Below are positions 55,369-64,000 of a stretch of DNA of 64,000 nucleotides, in pieces (within the stretch, counting starts at the first letter, position 1; each line of letters starts with the position of its first letter). This DNA is from Phyllobacterium lublinensis. Its GTDB lineage: Bacteria; Pseudomonadota; Alphaproteobacteria; Rhizobiales; Rhizobiaceae. The stretch lies in NCBI RefSeq assembly GCF_020164435.1, contig NZ_JAIUDQ010000006.1, positions 124,001 through 188,000 on the forward strand. The letters run 5' to 3'. The notes beneath the pieces are model-generated. The model was given only the letters and a program-made list of their open reading frames with translations. It was not told the DNA's origin and searched no databases. Both the position numbers and the translations under genes were made by a program.

Positions 55369-55953
55369 TCAATCCACCACATGTTTCAGTCCTGCCCGGA
55401 AATAATCCCAGCCAGTGTACAGCGTTATCAGGGCGGCAATCCACAACAGAATGATGCCGAAGATCGTGATGATCGGCACGATCTTGTCGCCGGCAGGCCC
55501 GGCCAGGAGAAACGCAATCGCTACCATCTGGATCGTGGTCTTCCACTTGGCGAGCCTGCTCACCGGCACGCTGACCTTTAGCTCCGCAAGATATTCGCGC
55601 AGGCCCGAAACCAGGATTTCGCGGCAAAGGATGATGATCGCTGCCCACAATGTCCAGCCGGCGATTGTGCCATCGGCTGCAAGGAGCAGGAGCACCGCCG
55701 AGACAAGAAGCTTGTCGGCAATCGGATCCAGCATGCGGCCAATCGTCGATGTCTGTTGCCATATGCGCGCCAGATAGCCGTCGAAGAAATCGGTGATACT
55801 GGCGATCAGGAATATCGCCAGGGCTCCCCATCGGGCTGCGTCGCTGGATTGCAGGCGGCCTTCGAGGAAGAAGCAAAGGACCACAAGCGGAACTGCGATA
55901 ATGCGGGCATAGGTCAGGATATTCGGCAGTGAGTAGGCGTTGTTTCTGGGCAT
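55369..55953 (-). CDS. pgsA: CDP-diacylglycerol--glycerol-3-phosphate 3-phosphatidyltransferase
   Basis: A 194-residue membrane enzyme making phosphatidylglycerolphosphate. The CDP-alcohol motif is DFFDGYLARIWQQTSTIGRMLDP in the second segment, cut here as DGYLARIW and GRMLDPIADK. Four to five helices follow. ATG 55953 is preferred over the TTG at 55965. It lies 98 bases after uvrC, as uvrC-pgsA does in E. coli. Confidence 0.94.
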   Translation of the reverse strand: MPRNNAYSLPNILTYARIIAVPLVVLCFFLEGRLQSSDAARWGALAIFLIASITDFFDGYLARIWQQTSTIGRMLDPIADKLLVSAVLLLLAADGTIAGWTLWAAIIILCREILVSGLREYLAELKVSVPVSRLAKWKTTIQMVAIAFLLAGPAGDKIVPIITIFGIILLWIAALITLYTGWDYFRAGLKHVVD

Positions 55954-56051
55954 GTTTCCAACCAATCAAATCAGCGCCGATCAAAGGGGTTCGACCGCGA
56001 TCAGTCAAGCCAATCAATAACAAGTCGGGCGCATTTATGTCCTGAAATCAG

Positions 56052-58154
56052 CTATGTACGGAAATGGTCGCGAATTGTTATCGCCATCGCTTCAGATATA
56101 CCGTCGACCTTCATCAAATCTTCGACAGCGGCCCGTGAAACTGCTTTGGCCGTGCCGAATTGATGCAGGAGCGCACGTTTGCGTGAAGGACCTATTCCGG
56201 CAATCTCGTCGAGTGGGTTCTTGACCATTTCCTTCTTGCGTTTGGCCCGGTGTGTGCCGATGGCGAACCGGTGCGCCTCGTCACGCAGCCGCTGCAGGAA
56301 ATACAGCACGGGATCGCGCGGCGGCAAGGTGAAGGATTGTTTGCCTTCCATGAAGAAGCGCTCGCGACCCGCGTCGCGGTCGACGCCCTTGGCGACGCCG
56401 ATTGCCGTAACCTTGTCCGCAATTTCCAACTCCTGCAGGATGCCGCGCACGGCGCTCATCTGGCCCTGGCCGCCATCGATGAGGATAATATCCGGCCATG
56501 CGGGGAAAGCATCGGAATCGTCGTCGAATTCATCGATCTCGATGTCCTCTGCCGGCACATCCTTGTTCTCCGGCGTGCCGTGCTCCTTCACAAGCCGGCT
56601 GAAGCGTCGCTCAATCACCTCGCGCATCATGCCGAAGTCGTCTCCCGGCGTGATCTCGGTCGAGCGTATGTTGAATTTGCGATACTGATTCTTCACGAAG
56701 CCTTCCGGTCCCGCAACGATCATCGCGCCAATCGCATTGGTGCCCATGATATGCGAATTGTCATAGACCTCGATGCGTCGCGGTGCCTTTTCCAGGCCGA
56801 ATGTCTCAGCCACACCCTTGAGCAGCCGCGATTGGGATGAAGTCTCGGCCAGCTGACGGCCCAGTGCCTCGCGCGCATTGCTCAACGCATGTTCGACCAG
56901 CTCTCTTTTTTCCCCGCGCTGCGGAACGCTTATCGTCACCTTGCGGTTGGACTTCGCCGTGAGAGCCACGCCAAGCAATTCCTGGTCCTCGACAGTTTCG
57001 GAAAGCAGGATCAGCGCCGGGCAGGGCTTGTCGTCGTAGAATTGCGACAGAAACGCACCAAGTACCTCGGCGCCGGAGAGTGATGGGTCTGCCTTTGGAT
57101 AATAGGCCCGATTGCCCCAGTTCTGGCCCGTACGGAAGAAGAACACCTGGATACAGGTCACGCCACCATCCTGATGGATCGCGAAGACATCCGCTTCTTC
57201 CACCGATTGCGGATTGATGCCCGAATGCGACTGCACATGGGACAGCGCCGACAGACGGTCGCGATAGATCGCGGCCCGTTCGAAATCGAGGTCGGCCGAG
57301 GCCTCGCGCATGGCGTCCGACAAATGCGTTTTCACTGCCTGGCTCTTGCCGGAGAGGAAGGCCTTGGTCTCGCTGACCAGTTCGTCATAGTCCGCGTCGC
57401 TGATCTCACCTGTGCAGGGCCCGGAGCAGCGTTTGATCTGATAGAGCAGGCAGGGCCGCGTCCGGTTCTCATAAAATGAATCGGTACAGGTGCGCAACAG
57501 GAATGCCCGCTGCAAGGCATTGATCGTTCGCCCGACCGCGCCCGCAGAGGCAAATGGTCCGAAATAGTCGCCCTTGCTCGACCGCGCACCACGATGCTTG
57601 AAAATTCCGGGAGCAAGCCGTCTTTCTATCTGTTTCGGTGCTGTCAGCAAGATGTACGGAAAGGATTTGTCGTCCCGCATCAATACATTGAAGCGCGGCC
57701 GCAAGCGCTTGATCAGATTGGCTTCCAGTAGCAGCGCTTCCGTCTCGGTGCGGGTTACGACGAACTCCATCTTCGCCGTTTCGCGGATCATCCTCGCGAT
57801 GCGGTTATTATGGCCCTGACCACGCGCATAATTGGACACGCGCTTCTTCAGGCTGTGGGCCTTGCCGACGTAAAGAACATCGCCGCCTTCGTTGAACATG
57901 CGGTAGACGCCGGGTTTGTTCGGCAGGCGTTTCACCAACGCTGCGATCACATCCGCGCCGCTGGTGCCGTCACTGACGATGGCAGAATCCCACTCGATCG
58001 CCCCGATCAACGCGGCGACGTCACGCGTGGGCTCATTGCCGGTCGCGGGTGTTTCTTCCCCGTCTTCCGCCAGCACGATGTCGATGCCATCCTCTCCGAC
58101 ATCATCCGAAAGAGTTTGCTTGGGGCTGGTTGATGGGTTCACCGGATCGTTCAT
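56052..58154 (-). CDS. uvrC: UvrABC excinuclease subunit C
   Basis: A 700-residue nuclease that makes both cuts in nucleotide excision repair. An acidic, probably flexible N-terminal extension (about 80 residues) precedes the GIY-YIG nuclease ([20 protein letters not shown]), a UVR motif (about residue 290), the RNase H-like catalytic half ([23 protein letters not shown]) and the C-terminal helix-hairpin-helix pair. ATG 58154 overlaps the upstream SDR stop (ATGA). The upstream open frame to 58481 runs across that SDR and is not used. Confidence 0.95.
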   Translation of the reverse strand: MNDPVNPSTSPKQTLSDDVGEDGIDIVLAEDGEETPATGNEPTRDVAALIGAIEWDSAIVSDGTSGADVIAALVKRLPNKPGVYRMFNEGGDVLYVGKAHSLKKRVSNYARGQGHNNRIARMIRETAKMEFVVTRTETEALLLEANLIKRLRPRFNVLMRDDKSFPYILLTAPKQIERRLAPGIFKHRGARSSKGDYFGPFASAGAVGRTINALQRAFLLRTCTDSFYENRTRPCLLYQIKRCSGPCTGEISDADYDELVSETKAFLSGKSQAVKTHLSDAMREASADLDFERAAIYRDRLSALSHVQSHSGINPQSVEEADVFAIHQDGGVTCIQVFFFRTGQNWGNRAYYPKADPSLSGAEVLGAFLSQFYDDKPCPALILLSETVEDQELLGVALTAKSNRKVTISVPQRGEKRELVEHALSNAREALGRQLAETSSQSRLLKGVAETFGLEKAPRRIEVYDNSHIMGTNAIGAMIVAGPEGFVKNQYRKFNIRSTEITPGDDFGMMREVIERRFSRLVKEHGTPENKDVPAEDIEIDEFDDDSDAFPAWPDIILIDGGQGQMSAVRGILQELEIADKVTAIGVAKGVDRDAGRERFFMEGKQSFTLPPRDPVLYFLQRLRDEAHRFAIGTHRAKRKKEMVKNPLDEIAGIGPSRKRALLHQFGTAKAVSRAAVEDLMKVDGISEAMAITIRDHFRT

Positions 58155-58933
58155 TCTGCTATTCCTGATACATCGGGCGTTTCCCACGCCAGATGTTGAC
58201 CGCCATCGAGCGCGATCATTTGCCCCGTGATGGATCGCGACTGCCAGAGAAAGCGGATCGTGCCGCCAAATTCTGACAGATCGGGCCCGTGTTTCAACAG
58301 GAGTGTGCTGACCTGGCGGTCGAAGTCTGATTGCGTCTGTCTGTGGCTCGGCATTGTTGGTCCCGGACCAATCGCGTTGACACGAATACGCGGCGCCAGT
58401 CCTTGCGCCAGCGTTTGCGTTGCCGTCCAAAGCGCAGCCTTCGACAATGTGTAGGACAAGAACTTGGGCGTGAGCTTCCATACCCGGTGATCGATCATGT
58501 TCACGACCAGACCGTCCATATCGGAGGGCAGGGCGGCCGCCATTGCATCGGCGAGCAGCACCGGCGCCTTGACGTGAACAGCAAAATGCTTGTCCCAGAT
58601 TTGATCGTCCGCCAGATTGCCGATGCCATCGTCCTGGAAGGTCGAAGCATTGTTGACGAGCAATTGTACCGGTCCGAGTTGGGCCTGTACGTTACCGATC
58701 AGCCGGCGAACGGCAGTGCTGTCCTCCAGATCGGCCTGCACGACACAGGCGGTACCACCCGCCGCATATATGTCGGTGAGAAGTTCTTCGCCTTCATCAC
58801 GCGAATGGTTGCAATGAATGCCGACGGCAAAGCCGTGAGCCACCAGATCTTCGACAATGGCCTTGCCGATCCGCTTGGCGCCACCGGTTACAAGGACAAC
58901 GGGTCGGTCAGTCTTCAATGGGTCTTTCCTCAA
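58151..58933 (-). CDS. SDR family oxidoreductase (pteridine reductase-like)
   Basis: A 260-residue short-chain dehydrogenase starting [17 protein letters not shown]. The TGGAKRIG cofactor motif and the [13 protein letters not shown]...YTLSK active-site pattern resemble FolM/pteridine reductase, which reduces dihydromonapterin or dihydrofolate. NNASTFQDD and GGQHL are also seen. Its TGA overlaps the uvrC ATG, so they are co-translated. The substrate is inferred from similarity only. Confidence 0.88.
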   Translation of the reverse strand: MRKDPLKTDRPVVLVTGGAKRIGKAIVEDLVAHGFAVGIHCNHSRDEGEELLTDIYAAGGTACVVQADLEDSTAVRRLIGNVQAQLGPVQLLVNNASTFQDDGIGNLADDQIWDKHFAVHVKAPVLLADAMAAALPSDMDGLVVNMIDHRVWKLTPKFLSYTLSKAALWTATQTLAQGLAPRIRVNAIGPGPTMPSHRQTQSDFDRQVSTLLLKHGPDLSEFGGTIRFLWQSRSITGQMIALDGGQHLAWETPDVSGIAE

Positions 58934-59409
58934 TTTGCGATTCAGCGACGTATATAAGGATCGCCGAGTGAAAGCGCGAGGGCGTAAGGTCAGCAGTGAA
59001 CAGTTGCAATGGATCGAGCCCGTTGATCGAATTCGCGCTCCTCGTCGCCCGCATCGTGGCAGAATGTCAACGTCAATCGTCAGACAAAAGAAAAAATTAA
59101 GACTTTGTTAAGTATATTATATTGCGGTGCAATATAGATTCACTTAACCGAAAATCCGACCCAAATACCGAGACGATTCTATTTTATAGCTATATTCAAA
59201 ATCAATTGAATTCATTGAAGAATTCTGATTGTTGCACAAAAAACACATCGCATTTCCGCCATTTTCTGGACCGCTTCTTTTCACAGTCCGGAGCGAGTGC
59301 CGCCACAATGCGCAGCGAATGTCAGTCTCGTCAAAGCGGACGCAATCTTTGGTTTTCCCCCCGACCAGTGCCCGCTGCGTGTAAAAGAGTTCTAATAAAG
59401 GAGATTGCC
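58934..59409. other. AT-rich upstream region of the Omp25-like gene
   Basis: A 476-base stretch without a convincing gene. It is clearly AT-richer between about 59080 and 59230 than its neighbours, with a run around TAAGTATATTATATTGCGG. It must hold the SDR promoter (minus) and the omp promoter (plus) and a long 5' leader for omp. No clear -35/-10 pair or known RNA was identified. Confidence 0.5.
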
Positions 59410-60051
59410 ATGCGCACTCTTAAAAAAATGATCCTCGCTTCGGCCGCAGTGCTGACCCTTTCCGCCCCGGTTCTTGCTGCTGACGCGGTCGTCGAACAGG
59501 CTCCCGCTCCAGAAGCCATCGTTGAAGCACCGGTTTCTGACTGGTCCGGCGCCTATCTCGGTGCCTATGGCGGTTACGGCTGGAACAAGCACAAGACGGA
59601 AGATGGCAACATCAATGCGGACGGCCTCAAGGGCGGTGCCTATGGTGGTTACAATTTCCAGAACGGCCAGTTCGTATACGGCGGTGAAGCCGATCTTGGT
59701 TACTCCGGCGGCGACGAAACCCGCGATGGCGTCAAGGCCAAGCAGGGTGTAGAAGGCTCGGTCCGTGCTCGCGCCGGTATCGACCTCAATCCTGTCCTGC
59801 TCTACGGCACAGGTGGTCTTGCCGTGACCAACAGCAAGCTCTCCTCCGCAACGGGCAGCGATTCCAACACACACATCGGCTGGACCGCCGGTGCCGGTGT
59901 GGAAGCCAAGATCACGCAAAACATCGTTGGCCGTCTTGAGTACCGCTATTCCGACTACGGCCGGAAGGATTACGATCTCGGCGGTGCTGATGACGTATCC
60001 AGCAAGTTGACCACGAATGAAGTTCGTCTGGGCGTTGGCTACAAGTTCTAA
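59410..60051 (+). CDS. Omp25/Omp31-family outer-membrane beta-barrel protein
   Basis: A 213-residue protein with a signal peptide (residues 1-23, ending APVLAAD) and an eight-stranded barrel; GAYLGAYGGYGWN opens it and the C-terminal NEVRLGVGYKF is the classic last strand with terminal Phe. This is the family of abundant Brucella and rhizobial outer-membrane proteins. An AAAGGAG site lies seven bases before the ATG; a strong terminator follows. The leader is long and AT-rich. Confidence 0.93.
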   Translation: MRTLKKMILASAAVLTLSAPVLAADAVVEQAPAPEAIVEAPVSDWSGAYLGAYGGYGWNKHKTEDGNINADGLKGGAYGGYNFQNGQFVYGGEADLGYSGGDETRDGVKAKQGVEGSVRARAGIDLNPVLLYGTGGLAVTNSKLSSATGSDSNTHIGWTAGAGVEAKITQNIVGRLEYRYSDYGRKDYDLGGADDVSSKLTTNEVRLGVGYKF

Positions 60052-60067
60052 GCCGCGTATGTCCCAG

Positions 60068-60100
60068 AAAAAGCCGGGCAGGCAACTGCCCGGCTTTTTT
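60068..60100. terminator. Bidirectional terminator after the Omp25-like gene
   Basis: GCCGGGCAG and CTGCCCGGC (60073-60081, 60086-60094) form a nine-base stem around GCAA, extended by A5 and T6. It resembles the ndk terminator and can also act on the convergent GST gene. Confidence 0.92.
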
Positions 60101-60111
60101 GTGTCTGGACC

Positions 60112-60708
60112 CTATTTCGGCAATAGCGCGGCCAATTCCGGATGCAATTCCTCGAAGCGCTTTTGCCAGCGCTTCAGATTCGAGCGGCCTTTTTCCCATT
60201 TGCCTTCAAAACGCAGGCTCGCATAGGCGAGGGCGGCTGCCAAAGCGATATGCCCCCCATGGATTTTCTTGCTGAGACGGGGCGGGGCCGCATTCAACTG
60301 ATCGAGTACGCGGATTGCCTTGCTCCACTGGCGATCGAGCCATGGCTGGTGAATTTTTTCCTCCGGGTGAAACCGGCGCTCGTAGACATGTGCAAGCAAC
60401 ACGTCGCACAGGCCGTCGGCAATGGATTCCAATTGTTCGGCCTCAAGCCGCTTTTCCGCATTGCGCGGGAAAATCCTGTTGCCGGAAACACGGTTCAGAT
60501 ACTGCGTAATTACCCGGCTGTCGAAGATTGCCTTGCCGTCATCGAGAATGAGCGTCGGAATTTTGCCCAAGGGGTTCGCATCGATCAATAGCGCCGGTTC
60601 GGCGTTGCTGTCGACCAGAACGGATTCAACCGGAATACCCGCATAAAGAGCGGCCATCCTGACCTTGGTGCTGTAGGGCGAGGCAGGGGAATAGAGAACT
60701 TTCGTCAC
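60112..60708 (-). CDS. Glutathione S-transferase family protein
   Basis: A 198-residue GST, third in this window. TKVLYSPASPYSTKVRMA, with LGKIPTLILDDGKAIFDSRVI carrying the glutathione site, cut here, and the helical C-terminal domain are complete. GTG 60706-60708 is taken, with GGAG seven bases upstream; the longer frame starts in the divergent region. It is convergent with the Omp25-like gene. The Ser near residue 10 is the probable active residue. Confidence 0.88.
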   Translation of the reverse strand: MTKVLYSPASPYSTKVRMAALYAGIPVESVLVDSNAEPALLIDANPLGKIPTLILDDGKAIFDSRVITQYLNRVSGNRIFPRNAEKRLEAEQLESIADGLCDVLLAHVYERRFHPEEKIHQPWLDRQWSKAIRVLDQLNAAPPRLSKKIHGGHIALAAALAYASLRFEGKWEKGRSNLKRWQKRFEELHPELAALLPK

Positions 60709-60774
60709 GGTGACGCTCCAGCAATGGCGATTCGATGCCGAACCGTAAACCCACCGCACCGTTTAGCAAACTCC

Positions 60775-61515
60775 CTATTGTGTTCCCGGCATTTCCACCG
60801 ATCGTTTCCGGCAGCTTGCGCGTTCCACCTCGGGGCAGATGCGGAAGTTCAGATCCTTGGTCAGGCAGACGCGCACCTCGCGCAAATAATCGCGGTCGCA
60901 GGTAACGGCAATTCCGTCGGGCGTGAGGCCAGGATTGGCCGAGACGAAGGCCTGTTCCAGAACGAGCGGATTCACTAGCGGGCGCTGCGTTGGCTGGCGA
61001 TAGGCTGAAGGGATTGAGACCTGCTCGACCGCCTTTCGTATCAGAGTAAAATAGTCGTCCTGGCTCAGTCCCGTGCAGGAACCATGCTTGCGCCATTCAT
61101 GCACGACAAGCCCGGTCGACGGCATGATGTCGGAAAGTTGCTTCGCACGGGCAAAGGGGACGTCCCGCGGCTGTGAAGTATCGCAATCTTGCGGGTAGCC
61201 GCGTTCATATTGCGGCCAGAGCCCGTGTACGATGAAGCCATAGGATTTGCCGGAGGCGCATTGCTGCCGGTTCGCACTTGGACCCTCGGCTGCGCAATAA
61301 CTTGGCGACCAGGACAGGGCGAGCACGTAATAATCAAAGCCAGATCCGGCAGGAATGGGTGAAGGTCGCGGCGAAGGGTCCGCTTGATGTTCCGATGGCG
61401 GGCTTGAACTGGGAGAGGTGCCATGCGGCCGGTCCTGCTCCCGCAAGTAAGTAAGTACCGTTATGCCAATCAGTGCCGCAAGAAGCACATAGCGCGCCAG
61501 TTTGCCGGCTGGCAT
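60775..61515 (-). CDS. Ribonuclease T2 family protein
   Basis: A 246-residue secreted endoribonuclease. A signal or anchor helix (residues 8-24) and a Pro/Ser-rich linker precede the T2 domain. Both active-site blocks are present: FIVHGLWPQY (CAS I) and HEWRKHGSC (CAS II), with the two histidines. Such enzymes cut single-stranded RNA in the periplasm or outside the cell. It lies 39 bases downstream of the small cysteine protein gene on the same strand. Confidence 0.93.
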   Translation of the reverse strand: MPAGKLARYVLLAALIGITVLTYLREQDRPHGTSPSSSPPSEHQADPSPRPSPIPAGSGFDYYVLALSWSPSYCAAEGPSANRQQCASGKSYGFIVHGLWPQYERGYPQDCDTSQPRDVPFARAKQLSDIMPSTGLVVHEWRKHGSCTGLSQDDYFTLIRKAVEQVSIPSAYRQPTQRPLVNPLVLEQAFVSANPGLTPDGIAVTCDRDYLREVRVCLTKDLNFRICPEVERASCRKRSVEMPGTQ

Positions 61516-61554
61516 GGCCTAGGTCCAAGTTTTAGATAGGGTTATTGTCTGCAC

Positions 61555-61998
61555 TCAGTACAGCGTCTTGCACTTGCCGTTGTAGACGTGCCAGCGATCA
61601 AAACCGGCGACACAGAACTCGACATTGTTACCGATGCCAACAAAGCCCTGGCCCTCTTCGATGAGATACCAGACAGGGCGCTGGTCGCCATCGGAAAGGT
61701 GCGCTGTTGCCCGGCAATAATGGCGGGCCACCGCAGCAAGCTCCGGTTCGCGGCTCGGTTCATACCGGCTTTGCTGCACGTTGCTGAAGTTTACGATCGA
61801 CACTTGTGGCAGGTAGGGCACATGGTGCACCTGATAGGAGAACCTGCTGACGATGCGGTTGAGAACATGCGACTGACCGCACGTATCGTCATAGGCTGTG
61901 CCGCGCGAATAATCAGCCGCCCGTGCCGGCGCGGTGATCGAGGTCAAAGCCAAGCCAACGGCGAAGCCTGCAGCAAGTAGGGACGATACGCGTACCAT
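61555..61998 (-). CDS. Small secreted cysteine-containing protein
   Basis: A 147-residue protein with a signal peptide (residues 1-28, ending PARAAD). The mature part has four cysteines (DTCGQSH, HYCRATAH, VEFCVAGF, GKCKTLY) that may form two disulfides, and ends in the conserved DRWHVYNGKCKTLY. It is common in Rhizobiales, without known function. ATG 61998 has GGAGAG upstream. It is probably read together with RNase T2. Confidence 0.85.
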   Translation of the reverse strand: MVRVSSLLAAGFAVGLALTSITAPARAADYSRGTAYDDTCGQSHVLNRIVSRFSYQVHHVPYLPQVSIVNFSNVQQSRYEPSREPELAAVARHYCRATAHLSDGDQRPVWYLIEEGQGFVGIGNNVEFCVAGFDRWHVYNGKCKTLY

Positions 61999-62054
61999 GA
62001 TCACTCTCCGTGAATATCTTCCTGGCGACAATCTCAACTAGCACTTACTTGCGG

Positions 62055-62915
62055 TCAAGTGCGATCTTGCTCGCCGCGGACCCAATCGAGGGTAAAGCCT
62101 GCATTCTGTTCCTCACTGAGGATTTTCGACAACGCTGGCAGTATCGTTCGCAGTTCGTCATGGAGCGTGAAGGGCGGGTTGACGATGACCATTCCGGTCC
62201 CGTCCAGTCGCGGCTCGGCCGAAACACCACGAATCATCAATTCCGTGCGCATTATCTTGGGTATGCCAGTGTCATGCAGCGCAGCAATGAACCGCCGTAC
62301 CTCGTTTCGGTCCTTGATCGGGTACCACAGGGCAAACGTTCCCCCGGCAAACCGTTTGTGAGCCCGTACCAGTCCGTCGACGATCCGATCGAATTCGCCC
62401 GCCACCTCGAATGGCGGATCAACCAGAACAAGCCCGCGCTTCTCCTTCGGGGGCAGGTGTGCCCCAAGCGCCAGCCACCCGTCGAGTCTCGTTACGCGCA
62501 CCTGGATGTCACCCTCGAAGACCTCCGACAACAGTTCGGCGTCTTTGGGATGGAGTTCGAGGGCCGACAGCCGGTCCTGGCGGCGCAGCAAATGACGTGT
62601 GATCAGGGGTGAACCCGGATAGTGCCGCATCTCGCCATCGGGGTTCTCGGCGCGCACGATATCGAGATAGGGCTGAATGAGTTGGGCGACGCCGGCATCG
62701 ACCTCTGCATCCAGAAGGCGACCAATCCCGCTTTGCCATTCATTGGTCTTGCCGGCCTCTATGCCTTGCAGGTCATATCGGCCGATGCCCGCATGGGTGT
62801 CGACAACGCGGAAGGCCTGGTCCTTGCGCTGCAGATAGAGGACGATGCGCGTCAGTATGATGTGTTTCACCACATCGGCAAAATTGCCGGCATGATAGGC
62901 GTGACGGTAGTTCAT
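62055..62915 (-). CDS. rlmJ: 23S rRNA (adenine2030-N6)-methyltransferase RlmJ
   Basis: A 286-residue SAM-dependent methyltransferase. The start MNYRHAYHAGNFADVVKH is diagnostic of RlmJ; VVDTHAGIGRYDL binds SAM and LVLVDPPFE is the catalytic DPPF motif. It modifies A2030 of free 23S rRNA. The open frame extends upstream to 63122 but the family starts at 62915. It is divergent from the EamA gene. Confidence 0.95.
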   Translation of the reverse strand: MNYRHAYHAGNFADVVKHIILTRIVLYLQRKDQAFRVVDTHAGIGRYDLQGIEAGKTNEWQSGIGRLLDAEVDAGVAQLIQPYLDIVRAENPDGEMRHYPGSPLITRHLLRRQDRLSALELHPKDAELLSEVFEGDIQVRVTRLDGWLALGAHLPPKEKRGLVLVDPPFEVAGEFDRIVDGLVRAHKRFAGGTFALWYPIKDRNEVRRFIAALHDTGIPKIMRTELMIRGVSAEPRLDGTGMVIVNPPFTLHDELRTILPALSKILSEEQNAGFTLDWVRGEQDRT

Positions 62916-63074
62916 GGTCTCGCTTGTTTCACGATGTTTGCCCGTTCGCAAGCGCGCAGCAGCATCCTTTAGAATTGTTGATGTTAATCTCGCGATTATG
63001 GAATTTGCCGTCTGACACAAATCTGTCATAGAGCATTGTGAGCACGCGGATGGCCGACGTGTTGGGGTCAAATC

Positions 63075-63917
63075 ATGTCCGGAACCGTTGTCCTCGTCGT
63101 GCTGTTTGCTGCGCTGATGCATGCCAGCTGGAACGCCGTGGTCAAATCCGAGGGCGACAAATTCCTCAACACCGTTGTTGTGGTCACCTCGGCCGGCATC
63201 ATTGCCGCCTGCTGCCTTCCGTTCCTGCAGCCGCCAGCCCGCGAAAGCTGGCCATTCCTGGCCGCCTCGGGCGTTGCCCAGGTCATCTACCTTACGCTCG
63301 TTGCCGCGGCGTATCGAAGTGGTGACATGAGCCAGGCCTACCCCATCATGCGCGGTACAGCCCCATTGATCGTTGCCATCGCAAGCGGTCCACTGATCGG
63401 CGAAGTACTTTCCATGCAGAAATGGATGGGCATTGCTTTGATATGCGGCGGTGTGCTGGGACTTGCGCTGGAATCGCGCCGCAGAGCGGCATCAAACCGT
63501 GCTGCCACCATGTTCGCCTTGATCAATGCTGTCGTCATCGCATCGTATACGCTCATCGATGGTGTCGGGGTTCGTCACTCCGGCGCGCCGGCCTCCTATA
63601 CCATGTGGGTATTCGTGCTGAATGCTGTGCCGCTTCTCCTCTGGACAATGGTCATGCGCCGGGGTGAACTCTGGCCGCATTTTGTCAGGCGCACCCGCCT
63701 TGCAACAATCGGCGGCGTTGGCACGCTCGGGTCCTACGGATTGGCACTTTGGGCAATGACCATGGCGCCGGTGGCTGCGGTCGCTGCCCTGCGGGAAACA
63801 TCGATCCTCTTTGCCGTAGCAATATCCGCCATCATTCTCAATGAAAGCGTGGGGATCAAGCGGCTTGTCGCGGTCGGATTCATAGCTGCCGGCGCGGCTG
63901 TGATGCGGCTGGCCTGA
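63075..63917 (+). CDS. EamA-family (DMT) transporter
   Basis: A 280-residue protein with ten predicted helices in two EamA repeats. LFAALMHASWNAVVKSEG is the typical first helix; FALINAVVIASYTLIDGVG begins the second repeat. The substrate is not known. It overlaps on its upstream side the divergent rlmJ promoter region and is convergent with a GST fragment. Confidence 0.88.
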   Translation: MSGTVVLVVLFAALMHASWNAVVKSEGDKFLNTVVVVTSAGIIAACCLPFLQPPARESWPFLAASGVAQVIYLTLVAAAYRSGDMSQAYPIMRGTAPLIVAIASGPLIGEVLSMQKWMGIALICGGVLGLALESRRRAASNRAATMFALINAVVIASYTLIDGVGVRHSGAPASYTMWVFVLNAVPLLLWTMVMRRGELWPHFVRRTRLATIGGVGTLGSYGLALWAMTMAPVAAVAALRETSILFAVAISAIILNESVGIKRLVAVGFIAAGAAVMRLA

Positions 63918-63918
63918 T

Positions 63919-64000
63919 CTATTCCGGCCGCATGCTGAAATAAGGTCTCGCCTCTTCGACAGCGCGGGCGAAAGAGGGGCGATTCATCAATCTTTCCAGA
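63919..64000 (-). CDS. Glutathione S-transferase family protein (C-terminal fragment)
   Basis: The last 26 codons and TAG stop of a gene entering from the right edge. The translation ends RPSFARAVEEARPYFSMRPE, which is the usual C-terminal pattern of GST-type proteins (a helix followed by an AVE-type end). It would be the fourth GST in this window. Only this short piece is visible, so the call rests on the pattern alone. Confidence 0.55.
   Translation of the reverse strand, partial: LERLMNRPSFARAVEEARPYFSMRPE

Noticed and set aside
58155..58481. A longer N-terminus for uvrC
   Set aside because: The extension runs inside the SDR gene and uvrC starts with an ATGA overlap at 58154.
1..64000. 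CRISPR array, tRNA cluster, prophage or insertion sequence
   Set aside because: No repeated spacer pattern, tRNA fold, integrase or transposase was seen in any frame.

Overview
The window is ordinary chromosome of an alphaproteobacterium, most likely of the order Hyphomicrobiales (Rhizobiales) near Phyllobacterium, Brucella/Ochrobactrum or Mesorhizobium. This rests on the protein families (an Omp25/Omp31-type porin, a TIGR02301 protein, DUF2232 between rpsR and rplI, citramalate synthase, Atm1-type exporter), on gene order (fabD-fabG-acpP-fabF-mltG-yicC-gmk; lptF-lptG-lptD-surA-like-pdxA-rsmA; dnaB-alr-radA-cvpA-purF; rpsF-rpsR-DUF2232-rplI), on frequent GTG and TTG starts, and on a moderately GC-rich base composition. 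I see no tRNA, rRNA, CRISPR array, insertion sequence or prophage. The species assignment is inference.

Layout. 1-5.5 kb: the start of an ECF41-like sigma factor behind an AhpD-like gene with its own sigma-type promoter, then ddl, two unknown proteins, a TIGR02301 protein, a Nudix hydrolase, an SRAP peptidase and a LysE exporter. 5.5-9.4 kb: a probable leaderless isoleucine-rich leader peptide followed by cysS, a GFA-domain gene and cimA. 9.5-17.7 kb: RarD, a CorA-type transporter, a LOG protein, a LysM envelope protein, an ArsR-Atm1 operon and psd-pssA. 17.7-26.6 kb (minus strand): dnaB, alr, radA, cvpA, purF and an SDR, with cfa read separately. 26.7-29.5 kb (minus strand): rpsF, rpsR, DUF2232 and rplI, with a structured 5' leader before rpsF. 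A decayed hicA-hicB remnant lies at 29.5-29.8 kb. 29.9-36.4 kb: the fatty-acid cluster with mltG, yicC and gmk. 36.4-44.0 kb (minus strand): lipopolysaccharide export and assembly (lptF, lptG, lptD, surA-like), then pdxA and rsmA. 44.3-48.0 kb: pepA, a GST, holC, a bitopic protein and a GNAT enzyme. 48.0-50.2 kb: a SufR-like regulator with three or more conserved cysteines and a divergent MFS transporter. 50.2-54.2 kb: an ABC-F ATPase, a DinB-fold protein, a GST and ndk. 54.2-58.9 kb (minus strand): an SDR, uvrC, pgsA, moaD, moaE and a META protein. 59-64 kb: an Omp25-like porin, a GST, RNase T2, a secreted cysteine protein, rlmJ, an EamA transporter and the tail of another GST.

How the genes work together. 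Most of the window serves envelope building (Ddl, Alr, MltG, LptDFG, FabDFG/AcpP, Psd/PssA/PgsA, Cfa, Omp25), DNA and RNA upkeep (DnaB, HolC, RadA, UvrC, RsmA, RlmJ, ribosomal proteins) and nucleotide or cofactor synthesis (PurF, Ndk, Gmk, PdxA, MoaDE). The strongest candidates for uncharacterised biology are regulatory. A 17-codon leader peptide with two Ile-Ile-Ile runs, apparently translated from the first base of the transcript, sits upstream of cysS-GFA-cimA. A near-palindrome abuts the start of an arsR gene that shares an operon with an Atm1 exporter. A possible three-way-junction RNA lies in the rpsF leader. A SufR-like regulator is paired with an efflux pump. No clearly novel multi-gene defence or metabolic system was found.
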